From assembly GCF_019458805.1 (NCBI RefSeq), contig NZ_JAIBOA010000009.1, forward strand, positions 62,001-126,000: DNA of 64,000 bases, in the 5' to 3' direction. A program made the translations under genes and the position numbers. The notes beneath the pieces are model-generated. The model was given only the letters and a program-made list of their open reading frames with translations. It did no database searches and had not been told where the DNA came from. This stretch comes from Actinomadura parmotrematis (GTDB lineage Bacteria; Actinomycetota; Actinomycetes; Streptosporangiales; Streptosporangiaceae). This document shows positions 53,967-61,640 of the stretch, one piece after another; position 1 is the first letter of the stretch; every line of letters begins with the position of its first letter.

Positions 53967-54755
53967 ATGGGCACGGTGCACGACATGCGGGGGCGCTCGG
54001 CGGTCCGGCCGAGCCCGGTGTTCCTCGCGATCGTGGCCGTGACGGTGCTCACCGGCCTCATCGTCTGGCGCTACGGGACGATGGTGGGGACGCAATCGCG
54101 GATCGCGGTGTTCGCGTTCGTCATCGCGGGCTGGATCCTGACGCTCTGCCTGCACGAGTTCGGGCACGCCTACCTGGCCTACCGGTCGGGCGACCGGAGC
54201 GTCGCCACCCGCGGCTACCTCACGCTGAACCCGCTGAAGTACACCGACGGCATCCTGTCGTTCGCGATCCCGGTGCTGTTCATCCTGCTCGGCGGGATCG
54301 GCTTCCCGGGCGGCGCGGTGTGGATCGACCGGGGCGCGATCCACGGCCGGGTCCGGCACGCCCTGGTGTCGGCGGCGGGCCCGCTCGCGAACGTGCTGTT
54401 CGCCATCATGATCGCCGTCATCTTCAAGAACTTCGCCGACGAGCGGCACGGCATCTTCTGGGCCGCCGTCGCCTTCCTCGGCTTCCTCCAGGTGACCGCC
54501 GCGATCCTGAACCTGCTGCCGATCCCGGGTCTGGACGGCTTCGGCGTCGTGGAGCCGTTCCTGCCGCGCTCGACCGTGCGGACGCTCAACCAGTACGGCG
54601 GCTACGCCTTCCTGGTGCTGCTCGCCGCCCTCTGGCTGATCGAGCCGCTGAACCGGGCGTTCTTCGACCTGACCTACTGGGTCTGCGCCCGCCTCGGGCT
54701 CAGCGACCTGTGGATCCAGCTCGGCCGCGCCCTCTTTCTCTTCTGGCAGCGCTGA
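53967..54755 (+). CDS. Site-2 protease family (M50) membrane metalloprotease
   Basis: A 262-aa polytopic membrane protease. The zinc motif HEFGH at residues 63-67 lies within a membrane helix (FVIAGWILTLCLHEFGHAYLAYRSGD), and the second metal region is NLLPIPGLDGFGV. Other helices: PVFLAIVAVTVLTGLIVW, FAIPVLFILLGGIGFPGG, ALVSAAGPLANVLFAIMIAVIF, AFLVLLAALWLIEPL. It could cleave a membrane anti-sigma factor or other regulator; none is adjacent. ATG at 53967 has GGAGGG six bases upstream. Confidence 0.9.
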   Translation: MGTVHDMRGRSAVRPSPVFLAIVAVTVLTGLIVWRYGTMVGTQSRIAVFAFVIAGWILTLCLHEFGHAYLAYRSGDRSVATRGYLTLNPLKYTDGILSFAIPVLFILLGGIGFPGGAVWIDRGAIHGRVRHALVSAAGPLANVLFAIMIAVIFKNFADERHGIFWAAVAFLGFLQVTAAILNLLPIPGLDGFGVVEPFLPRSTVRTLNQYGGYAFLVLLAALWLIEPLNRAFFDLTYWVCARLGLSDLWIQLGRALFLFWQR

Positions 54756-55368
54756 CCGTTCCGCCCTCGCCCGCCAGGAGGGCGACGATGCGGTGGAGCT
54801 GGCCGGTGTAGTGCTCGCGGAACTCCGGTGACGCCGGGTCGAGGCCGAACAGCGACCGGACCGTCAGCGGCCGCGTCACCGGCGCCGACACCATCGCCAT
54901 GAGCGCGAGCATCACCGCCGCCGGGTCCAGCCCGGCGGCGAGCTCGCCGGCCTCTTGGCGGCGGCGCAGGTCCGCGAGCCCCGTGTCCTCGTCGCCGGGG
55001 ATCCCGGGCGGGGCGGCGGGCGCGGCCCCGGTCGGGACGGCGTCGAGGTTGCGGCGCAGTTCCAGGAGGGTGCCGCGCGGGTCGTCCAGCGACTGGTGGA
55101 GGTAGCGGACGGCGAGGTCGGGCAGCCGCACGTCCGGGGTGTTGAACTCGGCCTCGCGCTCGTACCAGCGGTCGAGGAGCGCCCGGTAGAGGCCCTCCTT
55201 GCCGCCGAAGTGGTAGCTGATGAGCTGCTTGTTCACTCCCGCGCGGTCGGCGATGTCCTGCACCCGGGCGCCGGCGAAGCCGCGGGCGGCGAACTCCTCC
55301 AGAGCGGCGTCGAGGAGCAGGCGGCAGGTGCGGTCGGAGTCCTGGCGGCGGGCGCGGGGCGTGCTCAT
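54700..55368 (-). CDS. TetR-family repressor, divergent from SDR gene
   Basis: A 222-aa regulator: HTH LLLDAALEEFAARGFAGARVQDIADRAGVNKQLISYHFGGKEGLY; the C-terminal domain ends in an Arg-rich tail. Its 3' end overlaps the convergent protease gene by 56 bases. It is divergent from an NAD(P)-binding reductase gene. The shared region contains a 22-bp perfect palindrome between -35 and -10 of the reductase promoter, so it almost certainly represses that gene (inference from layout). Confidence 0.92.
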   Translation of the reverse strand: MSTPRARRQDSDRTCRLLLDAALEEFAARGFAGARVQDIADRAGVNKQLISYHFGGKEGLYRALLDRWYEREAEFNTPDVRLPDLAVRYLHQSLDDPRGTLLELRRNLDAVPTGAAPAAPPGIPGDEDTGLADLRRRQEAGELAAGLDPAAVMLALMAMVSAPVTRPLTVRSLFGLDPASPEFREHYTGQLHRIVALLAGEGGTVSAARRERGRGRAGSTGR

Positions 55369-55387
55369 GGCCCCACCCTAGCCGGAG

Positions 55388-55436
55388 TTCATCCATCCGG
55401 TTGACTTCATCCATCCGGATGGATGAACATGGGCGC
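55388..55436 (+). promoter_or_regulatory. SDR promoter with perfect 22-bp TetR operator
   Basis: TTGACT at 55401-55406 (-35) is followed by a perfect palindrome, TTCATCCATCC and its exact inverse, at 55406-55427. GAACAT at 55425-55430 (-10) lies six bases before the ATG, so the transcript is leaderless. A further half-site TTCATCCATCCGG sits at 55388. Repressor bound here would block RNA polymerase directly. Confidence 0.75.
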
Positions 55437-56258
55437 ATGTTCGTGATCACTGGAGCCACCGGCAACGTCGGCCGCCACCTCGTCGCCGAGCTGCTCACCC
55501 GCGGCCACCGGGTCCGCGCCGTCACCCGCGACCCCGCCGCCGCCCGCCTGCCGTCCGAGGCCGAGGCGGTCCCCTTCGACGCCCTGCCGCTGGACGGCGC
55601 GACGGCGCTGTTCGTCAACCCGGCCGCCTTCTGGGGCGGCCTCGGCGATCTGCTGGAGCGGGCGGTCGAGGAGCGCGTCCGGCGCGTCGTCCTGCTGTCG
55701 TCCTCGGCCGCCCTCGGCGGGGGCGGCCCGGGCAACCCGATCGGCGCCCACCACCTGGACCTGGAGGAGCGGGTCGCCGCGACCGGGCTGGAGTGGACGT
55801 TCGTCCGCCCCGGCGCGTTCGCGGCCAACACGCTCGGCTGGGCCGGGCAGATCCGCGCGGACGGCGTCGTGCGCGGCCCGTACGCCCGCGCCGCCATCGC
55901 CTCGATCCACGAGCGCGACATCGCGGCGGTCGCCGCGCGGGCGCTCGCGGACGACGACCTGGTCGGCGCGAAGCCGGTGCTGACGGGGCCGCGGGCGCTC
56001 ACCCACGCCGAGCACGCGCGGCTGATCGGCGAGGCGATCGGGCGGCCGGTCCGCTACGAGGAGATCTCCCCGGGCGCGGCCCGCGCCGCGATGACGGCGG
56101 GACGCACGCCGCCCGCCATCGCCGACGCGCTGCTCCGCATGTTCGCCGCGCAGGTGGACGCGCCGGGCGAGACGTCCCCCGCCGTCGAGCAGATCGCCGG
56201 CCGCCCGGCCCGCCCGTTCGCCGCGTGGGCCGCCGACCACGCCGGCGACTTCCGCTGA
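55437..56258 (+). CDS. NmrA-like NAD(P)H-binding oxidoreductase
   Basis: A 273-aa atypical short-chain dehydrogenase. It has nucleotide motif MFVITGATGNVGRHLVAELLTRGHRVRAVTRDP, FVNPAAFWGG, VVLLSSSAALGGG and TFVRPGAFAANTLGWAGQIRADG. The lack of a Tyr-x-x-x-Lys pair suits NmrA/quinone-reductase-like members. The leaderless ATG at 55437 is supported by the promoter; the longer frame would start within the operator. It is controlled by the divergent TetR gene (inference). Substrate unknown. Confidence 0.9.
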   Translation: MFVITGATGNVGRHLVAELLTRGHRVRAVTRDPAAARLPSEAEAVPFDALPLDGATALFVNPAAFWGGLGDLLERAVEERVRRVVLLSSSAALGGGGPGNPIGAHHLDLEERVAATGLEWTFVRPGAFAANTLGWAGQIRADGVVRGPYARAAIASIHERDIAAVAARALADDDLVGAKPVLTGPRALTHAEHARLIGEAIGRPVRYEEISPGAARAAMTAGRTPPAIADALLRMFAAQVDAPGETSPAVEQIAGRPARPFAAWAADHAGDFR

Positions 56259-56291
56259 CCGCCGCGCGCCGCCCCGGCGCGCGCGCATCGC

Positions 56292-56329
56292 GAAGGCCCC
56301 GGACCGCCCGTCAGCGGTCCAGGGCCTTC
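56292..56329. terminator. Terminator of the SDR gene, overlapping the padR 3' end
   Basis: GAAGGCCCCGGACCGC pairs with GCGGTCCAGGGCCTTC (16 bp, one C-A mismatch) around a 6-base loop. It serves the convergent SDR and PadR genes. Confidence 0.8.
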
Positions 56330-56838
56330 ATCTCTTCGGCCGCCCAGCGGAACCACTCGGCGCGCATGGCGTACATGCGGCGGCCGTACTCCATGACGAG
56401 GCGCCCGTAGACCGACAGGTCGTCGTCGCCCCAGTCGATGGCGCCCTCCAGGGCCGCCAGGTCGTCGCGCCGCCGGCCGAGCGCGGCGATCTGGGCCGCC
56501 ATGAACTCCTGGGCCTTCGCCGGCTCGACGAGGCCGAGGAAGAAGACGCGCAGCAGGCTGTCGTCGCGGCGCACCGGCTTCACCGGCACGTCCACGATCC
56601 AGCGCAGCAGCTCGCCCCGCCCCTCCTCGGTGATCCCGTACGCCTTGCGGCCGCGCGGCCCCTCCTCGACGACCCGGATGAGGCCGGCCTCGGTCAGCTT
56701 GCCGAGCTCGCCGTAGAGCTGGCTCTGGGTGGCGGGCCACACGGTCGCGAGCGAGACCTCGAACAGCTTGAGCAGGTCGTATCCGCTGGCGCCGTCCTGT
56801 TCTGCGATCAGCCCCAGCAGGGCGTGGCGAAGGCTCAT
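56311..56838 (-). CDS. PadR-family regulator
   Basis: A 175-aa winged-helix regulator: MSLRHALLGLIAEQDGASGYDLLKLFEVSLATVWPATQSQLYGELGKLTEAGLIRVVEEGPRGRKAYGITEEGRGELLRWI, then the PadR C-terminal dimerisation helix (RRDDSLLRVFFLGLVEPAKAQEFMAAQIAAL). It is divergent from a membrane-protein gene whose promoter carries two GACATGTC sites, so it is probably the repressor. ATG at 56838 is preferred over longer frames that run through the operators. Confidence 0.92.
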   Translation of the reverse strand: MSLRHALLGLIAEQDGASGYDLLKLFEVSLATVWPATQSQLYGELGKLTEAGLIRVVEEGPRGRKAYGITEEGRGELLRWIVDVPVKPVRRDDSLLRVFFLGLVEPAKAQEFMAAQIAALGRRRDDLAALEGAIDWGDDDLSVYGRLVMEYGRRMYAMRAEWFRWAAEEMKALDR

Positions 56839-56861
56839 ATCCCTGATCATACACGTCGGTG

Positions 56862-56901
56862 TTGACATGTCATTTGTGGAACGTATAACTTCAGACATGT
56901 C
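56862..56901 (+). promoter_or_regulatory. Near-consensus promoter with two GACATGTC operators
   Basis: TTGACA (56862-56867) and TATAAC (56884-56889) are separated by 16 bases. Two identical palindromic octamers GACATGTC at 56864-56871 and 56894-56901 are exactly 30 bp apart, on the same helix face, covering the -35 and the start region. This fits PadR dimers blocking transcription of the downstream membrane-protein operon. Confidence 0.75.
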
Positions 56902-56939
56902 GAAACTGGAACGTCCCCCCGGACCGAGAGGCGGCCCCC

Positions 56940-57536
56940 ATGGCCAAGCACTACGCACTGACCTTCCTGCCCTGGATCGCCCTCGCCGTCGTCTCCGGCG
57001 TCTCCGACGCGGCGGGCGCGCTCGCCGGGCTCGCCGCCGCGCTCGTCCTCCTCGCGGTCCGGCGGCGCGGCGGCCACCGTCCCGCCGCGCTGGTCCTGGA
57101 GTACTCCAGCGCCGTCTACATGGCGGTGCTGAGCGCCGTCGCGCTCGCCGCCCCGGACGCCGCCGCGCTCCGCTACGGCGCCTCGCTCGCGATCGGCTGG
57201 CTCGCCCTCACCGCCTGGGGCGGCCTCGCGATCGGCCGCCCGTTCACCGAGGGCATCGCGCGCCGGCGGGTCACCGCCGAGATCGCCGCGCGGCCGCTGT
57301 TCCGGCGCATCATGGTGACCGTGACGGCCGTCTGGGCGGCCGGGTTCACCGTCACCGCGCTCGCCCTCGCCGCCGTCCAGTACGCCGCGCCGCACCAGAC
57401 CGCCCTGCTGATCGCCTGCAAGGTCGCCGGGTTCGCCCTCCCCGCCGCCTTCACCGCCCGCTACCCCGAGCACGCCCGCAAGCGGCACTTCGCCGCCAAC
57501 GGCATTCCCGAGTCCGCCTACGCGCCCGCCCACTGA
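56940..57536 (+). CDS. Membrane protein of unknown function
   Basis: A 198-aa protein with about five hydrophobic helices (ALTFLPWIALAVVSGVSDAAGALAGLAAALVLLAV; ALVLEYSSAVYMAVLSAVALAA; YGASLAIGWLALTAWGGLAIG; IMVTVTAVWAAGFTVTALALAAVQ; TALLIACKVAGFALPAAFTARYPEHARKRHF). It resembles intracellular-septation-A-like or DUF-type membrane proteins. It is probably PadR-controlled and cotranscribed with the carotenoid oxygenase gene 25 bp downstream. Role unknown. Confidence 0.8.
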   Translation: MAKHYALTFLPWIALAVVSGVSDAAGALAGLAAALVLLAVRRRGGHRPAALVLEYSSAVYMAVLSAVALAAPDAAALRYGASLAIGWLALTAWGGLAIGRPFTEGIARRRVTAEIAARPLFRRIMVTVTAVWAAGFTVTALALAAVQYAAPHQTALLIACKVAGFALPAAFTARYPEHARKRHFAANGIPESAYAPAH

Positions 57537-57561
57537 CCTCCCGCCCCCGAGGAGCAGCGCC

Positions 57562-58887
57562 ATGAGCACCGAGACCGCCGGCCCCTGGCTGACCGGCCAC
57601 CACGCTCCCGTCCCCGACGAGATCGACGCCCACGGGCTGGACGTCACCGGCGCCCTCCCCGCCGAGCTGACCGGCCGCTACTTCCGCAACGGCCCGAACC
57701 CGCGCCCCGGCAGGCCGAGCGGCCACTGGTTCACCGGCCCCGGCATGCTGCACGGCCTGCGCCTCCGCGACGGGCGCGCCGAGTGGTACCGCAACCGCTG
57801 GGTGCGCACCGCCGAGCGGCCCTTCCTCCGCGGCGACCGCACCGTCGACCTCGCCGCCGTCCCCTCCAACACGCACGTGATCCCGCACGCCGGCCGCATC
57901 CTGTCGCTCGTCGAGGTCGGCCTGCCCTACGCGATCTCGCCGGAGCTGGAGACCCTCGGCCCCTGCGACTTCGGCGGCCGCCTGACCACGGCGATGACCG
58001 CGCACCCCAAGCGGGACCCGGTCACCGGCGAGCTGCTGTTCTTCGGCTGCGGCTTCACCGCCCCGTTCCTCACCTACCACCGGCTGTCGGCGGCCGGCGA
58101 GCTCGTGGAGAGCCGCGCGATCGACGTGCCGGGACCGACGATGACGCACGACTTCGCGATCACCGAGCACCACGTCGTCTGGCTGGACCTGCCGGTGGTG
58201 TTCGACCTGGACCTCGCCCTCGCCGGCCGCGGCATGCCCTACCGCTGGGACGACGGCCACGGCGCCCGGATCGGCGTGATGCCGCGCGCCGGCGGGCCCG
58301 TCCGCTGGTTCGACGTGGACCCCTGCTACGTCTTCCACACCGGCAACGCCTACGAGGACGCGGCCGGCCGCGTCGTCGTGGACGGCGCCCGCTACGGGCC
58401 CGCCGACTTCGCCGGCCAGTGGGCGCGGATCGGCGGCGCCGCCGGGGACGCCGCCACCGCCGCCGCGTCGACCGGCACCGCGCGCCTGCACCGCTGGACG
58501 CTCGATCCGGCCACCGGCCGCGCCGCCGAGGAGCCGCTGGACGACCGCGGCGTCGAGTTCCCCACCCACAACGACGACCGCACCGGCCGCCCGCACCGCT
58601 ACCTCTACACCGTCACCGGGAGCGCCGTCGTCAAGTACGACCTCGCGGCGGGCACCTCGGACGCGCTCGACCTCGGCCCGGACCGCGCCCCCGGCGAGGC
58701 GGTGTTCGTCCCCGCCGCGACGGGCGGCGAGGACGCCGGCTGGCTGCTGTCGCTCGTGTCGGACCGGACCGGCGGGCCCGCGGAGCTGCTCGTGCTGGAC
58801 GCCGGCGACCTGGCGCACCGGGCCACCGTGCACCTGCCGCGGCGCGTCCCGGCCGGATTTCACGGAAGCTGGATACCGGACGCCTAG
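57562..58887 (+). CDS. Carotenoid oxygenase (RPE65 family)
   Basis: A 441-aa non-haem iron(II) dioxygenase that cleaves carotenoid or stilbene-type double bonds. It begins GRYFRNGPNPRPG. The four iron His are expected in TAHPKRDPVTGELLFFG, MTHDFAITEHHVVWLDLP, CYVFHTGNAYED and the C-terminal FHGSWIPDA; all regions are visible. It is downstream of a membrane-protein gene in a PadR-controlled operon. No carotenoid synthesis gene is in the window, so the substrate is unclear. Confidence 0.93.
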   Translation: MSTETAGPWLTGHHAPVPDEIDAHGLDVTGALPAELTGRYFRNGPNPRPGRPSGHWFTGPGMLHGLRLRDGRAEWYRNRWVRTAERPFLRGDRTVDLAAVPSNTHVIPHAGRILSLVEVGLPYAISPELETLGPCDFGGRLTTAMTAHPKRDPVTGELLFFGCGFTAPFLTYHRLSAAGELVESRAIDVPGPTMTHDFAITEHHVVWLDLPVVFDLDLALAGRGMPYRWDDGHGARIGVMPRAGGPVRWFDVDPCYVFHTGNAYEDAAGRVVVDGARYGPADFAGQWARIGGAAGDAATAAASTGTARLHRWTLDPATGRAAEEPLDDRGVEFPTHNDDRTGRPHRYLYTVTGSAVVKYDLAAGTSDALDLGPDRAPGEAVFVPAATGGEDAGWLLSLVSDRTGGPAELLVLDAGDLAHRATVHLPRRVPAGFHGSWIPDA

Positions 58888-58910
58888 CCGCAGGAGCGGA
58901 TTAGAGTGAT

Positions 58911-58924
58911 TTACTAGCCGGTAG
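58911..58924. promoter_or_regulatory. TTACT-AGCC-GGTAG dyad before aldehyde dehydrogenase
   Basis: A near-palindrome of the TetR/FadR-like TTACT(N4)xGTAx type, 40 bp before the dehydrogenase start. A second small dyad AAGTAGTCACTT follows at 58932. It resembles the dyad at 499-512, but that similarity is weak evidence. Confidence 0.4.
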
Positions 58925-58964
58925 CGCCCGCAAGTAGTCACTTACGCCCTTCCCGGAGGTCCTC

Positions 58965-60464
58965 ATGACCGCGGTCACCGAAAGCCCCGCCATCTTCGAG
59001 TCGCTCAACCCGGCCACCGGTGAGGTGGTCGCCGAGCACCCCGTCCACGACGAGGCCGCGGTCGCCGAGGCCGTGGAGCGCGCCGCCGGGGCGGCCGCCT
59101 GGTGGCGCGCCCTCGGCTGGAAGGAGCGCCGCGTCCGGCTGCTCAACGTCAAGGGCTCGCTCACCCGGTCGCTCAACCGGATGGCCGAGCTCATCCACCA
59201 GGAGACCGGCAAGCCGCTGCAGGACGCCCAGCTCGAGACGATCATGGCGATCTCGCACCTGGACTGGGCCGCCCGCAACGCCGAGAAGGTGCTCGGCCCG
59301 CGCACCGTGTTCCCCGGCCTGATGTCGATCAACCAGAAGGCGGTGCTGGAGTACCAGCCGCTCGGCGTGGTCGGCGTCATCGGCCCGTGGAACTACCCGA
59401 TCTTCACCCCGATGGGCTCGATCGCCTACGCCCTCGCGGCCGGCAACGCGGTCGTGTTCAAGCCCTCGGAGTTCACCCCCGGCGTCGGGCTGCTCATCGC
59501 CGAGATCGTCGCCGGCGTGGTGCCCGAGCAGCCGGTGCTGCAGGTCGTCACCGGCCTCGGCGAGACCGGCGCCGCGCTCGCGTCCTCCCCCGGCGTCGAC
59601 AAGATCGCCTTCACCGGGTCGGCGCCGACCGCCCGCCGCGTCATGGCGGCCGCCGCGCGGAACCTCACCCCGATCGTCGCCGAGTGCGGCGGCAAGGACG
59701 TCTGCATCGTCGACGCGACCGCCGACCTCGACGCCGCCGCCGACGCCGCGCTCTGGGGCGCCATGTCCAACGCCGGCCAGACCTGCATCGGCGTCGAGCG
59801 CGTCTACGTCGTGGACTCGGCCTACGACGCCTTCCTCGGCAAGCTGACCGCCAAGGCCGGCGAGCTGCGGCCGGGCTTCGACCGGGAGGCCGCCTACGGC
59901 CCGATCACCATGCCGAAGCAGCTCGACATCATCGAGCGGCACATCAAGGACGCGCTCGACAAGGGCGGCAAGGCCGTCGTCGGCGGCCCCGAGTCGGTCC
60001 GCAAGCCCTACGTCGAGCCGGTCGTGCTGACCGACGTGCCCGAGGACTCGGCGGCCGTCCGCGAGGAGACCTTCGGCCCGACGATCACCGTGCACCGGGT
60101 CAGGGACCTGGACGAGGCCGTCGACAAGGCCAACCGGACGAGCTACGGCCTCGCCGGCACGATCTTCTCCAAGGACAAGGCCCGCGCGATGGACGCCGCC
60201 CGCCGCATCCGCTCGGGCATGACGTCCATCAACGCCTTCGCGGCGTTCGCGATGGTCGCCGCGCTGCCCTTCGGCGGCGTCGGCGAGTCCGGCTTCGGCC
60301 GCATCCACGGCGCCGACGGGCTGCGCGAGTTCGCCCGCCCGAAGGCCATCACGCGGCAGCGGTTCGCCTCGATGAACCTCACCTCCTTCGGCCGCAGCGA
60401 GAAGGAGATGGCGCGCGTCCTGCAGCTCGTCAACATGCTGCACGGCAAGCGTTACAAGCGCTGA
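58965..60464 (+). CDS. Aldehyde dehydrogenase family protein (succinate-semialdehyde-DH-like)
   Basis: A 499-aa NAD(P)-dependent aldehyde dehydrogenase. Seen: GVIGPWNYPIFTPMGSIAYALAAGNAVVFKPSEFTPG (cofactor region), FTGSAPTARRVM, general base Glu240 in AECGGKDV and nucleophile Cys274 in NAGQTCIGVERV. The C terminus FGGVGESGFGRIHGADGLREFARPKAI matches the succinic-semialdehyde/aliphatic group. It has its own promoter region with TetR-like dyads and ends in a strong terminator. Confidence 0.93.
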   Translation: MTAVTESPAIFESLNPATGEVVAEHPVHDEAAVAEAVERAAGAAAWWRALGWKERRVRLLNVKGSLTRSLNRMAELIHQETGKPLQDAQLETIMAISHLDWAARNAEKVLGPRTVFPGLMSINQKAVLEYQPLGVVGVIGPWNYPIFTPMGSIAYALAAGNAVVFKPSEFTPGVGLLIAEIVAGVVPEQPVLQVVTGLGETGAALASSPGVDKIAFTGSAPTARRVMAAAARNLTPIVAECGGKDVCIVDATADLDAAADAALWGAMSNAGQTCIGVERVYVVDSAYDAFLGKLTAKAGELRPGFDREAAYGPITMPKQLDIIERHIKDALDKGGKAVVGGPESVRKPYVEPVVLTDVPEDSAAVREETFGPTITVHRVRDLDEAVDKANRTSYGLAGTIFSKDKARAMDAARRIRSGMTSINAFAAFAMVAALPFGGVGESGFGRIHGADGLREFARPKAITRQRFASMNLTSFGRSEKEMARVLQLVNMLHGKRYKR

Positions 60465-60479
60465 CGCCGCCGCGCCCCG

Positions 60480-60514
60480 GGCGCCCCCGGCCGCCCCGCG
60501 CGGCCGGGGGCGCC
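60480..60514 (+). terminator. Terminator after aldehyde dehydrogenase
   Basis: GGCGCCCCCGGCCG pairs with CGGCCGGGGGCGCC over 14 bp around a 7-base loop, followed by TTCAT. Confidence 0.85.
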
Positions 60515-60592
60515 TTCATGATCACGATCGGGTAGGGTGCCGCGACGGCCGGGACGGACCCGGCCCCGCCGACCCTCCCGGAGCCCGCCCGC

Positions 60593-61084
60593 ATGTCCCC
60601 CTACATCGACCGGCTCGCCGAGCGCCTGACCGCCGACGGCTGCGAGGTCGCCCACGAGACCGTGGGCGGCGTCCCCGCCACCGTCGGCTACCGCGCGAAC
60701 TGGGTGGCGCTCTCCAGGATCCACCTGTTCGTGATGGCGACCCACCTCAACTTCGCCCTCGAAGAGGACATGGCGCGCTTCACCCACGCCGCCAAGGAGC
60801 TGGCGAAGCAGCGCAAGGGCGAGCTGCGGGGCCTGCAGTCCGGCGTGGCCGTCATCGCGGTGCTCGTCACCGAGGACGCCGAGGAGCGGGCCAAGGCGCT
60901 GGCCCGCCGCCCCTTCGCGCTGGAGCGCGCCGTGCTGGCGCAGCCCGCCCTGGTCAGCCTCGCCGAGCGGCGGGTGCACACCTTCCGCAAGCACCGCGCC
61001 CTCGGCGCCCTCCCGAACGCCTACCTGCGCCGCAAGAACCGCCTCTACCTCCCCGACCCCGAGTACCTGCCGGAACCGCGCTAG
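60593..61084 (+). CDS. Unrecognised protein, tandem paralogue 1
   Basis: A 163-aa protein starting SPYIDRLAERLTADGCEVAHETVGGVPATVGYRANW. Other blocks: RIHLFVMATHL, FTHAAKELAKQRKGELRGLQSGVAVIAVLV, AKALARRPFALERAV, and a basic C terminus (NAYLRRKNRLYLPDPEYLPEPR). It shares this layout with the next gene. No signal peptide or membrane helix. The compact alpha/beta pattern suggests a small soluble domain. I do not recognise the family. TAGGGT at 60532 could be its -10. Confidence 0.75.
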   Translation: MSPYIDRLAERLTADGCEVAHETVGGVPATVGYRANWVALSRIHLFVMATHLNFALEEDMARFTHAAKELAKQRKGELRGLQSGVAVIAVLVTEDAEERAKALARRPFALERAVLAQPALVSLAERRVHTFRKHRALGALPNAYLRRKNRLYLPDPEYLPEPR

Positions 61085-61114
61085 CCCCGGAGCCCCCCCG
61101 CCGGCCCTCCCGCC

Positions 61115-61627
61115 GTGCCCGCCGCCGTGCCCGCCGCCACGTCGCCCTACATCGACCGGCTCGCCGAGCGCATGTCCGCCGGCGGCTGCGAGGTCACCCG
61201 CGCGACGCTGGACGGCCTGCCCGTCACCCTGGGCCACCGGTCCGGCCTCATGCTCGCCGTCAAGATGCACATCCTGGTGGCGGCGGTCCGCCTCCCCCAC
61301 GTCTACGAGCACGACGTGGCGCGCTTCACGTGGGCGGCCATGGAGGCGGCCAAGCGGCGCAAGGGCTCCCTCCTGGCCCCGACGGGGGTGGCCGTCCTCG
61401 CGGTCCTCGTCGTCGACGGCGCCGAGGAGGGTGCCAAGGCGCTCGCCCGGCGCACTCCCTCCGTCGACATCGCCGGAGACGCGCACCCCGTCGTCGTCAG
61501 CCAGGACGACCGGCAGGTGCACACCCCTCACCGCCGCCGCCTCGTCGGCGAGGCGACGAACGCCTACACGCGCCGCACGAAGCGCCGGTACCTGCCCGAC
61601 CCCCGGGACTTTCCGGGACCGCTCTGA
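61115..61627 (+). CDS. Unrecognised protein, tandem paralogue 2
   Basis: A 170-aa paralogue of the preceding gene: SPYIDRLAERMSAGGCEVTRATLDGLPVTLGHRSG, KMHILVAAVRL, FTWAAMEAAKRRKGSLLAPTGVAVLAVLVVDGAEEGAKALARR, and the basic tail NAYTRRTKRRYLPDPRDFPGPL. The GTG at 61115 is tentative; a later GTG at 61127 is equally possible, and no clear ribosome site is present. The pair probably arose by tandem duplication and is cotranscribed (31-bp gap). Function unknown. Confidence 0.72.
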   Translation: MPAAVPAATSPYIDRLAERMSAGGCEVTRATLDGLPVTLGHRSGLMLAVKMHILVAAVRLPHVYEHDVARFTWAAMEAAKRRKGSLLAPTGVAVLAVLVVDGAEEGAKALARRTPSVDIAGDAHPVVVSQDDRQVHTPHRRRLVGEATNAYTRRTKRRYLPDPRDFPGPL

Positions 61628-61640
61628 CCCCGGCGGCCCG

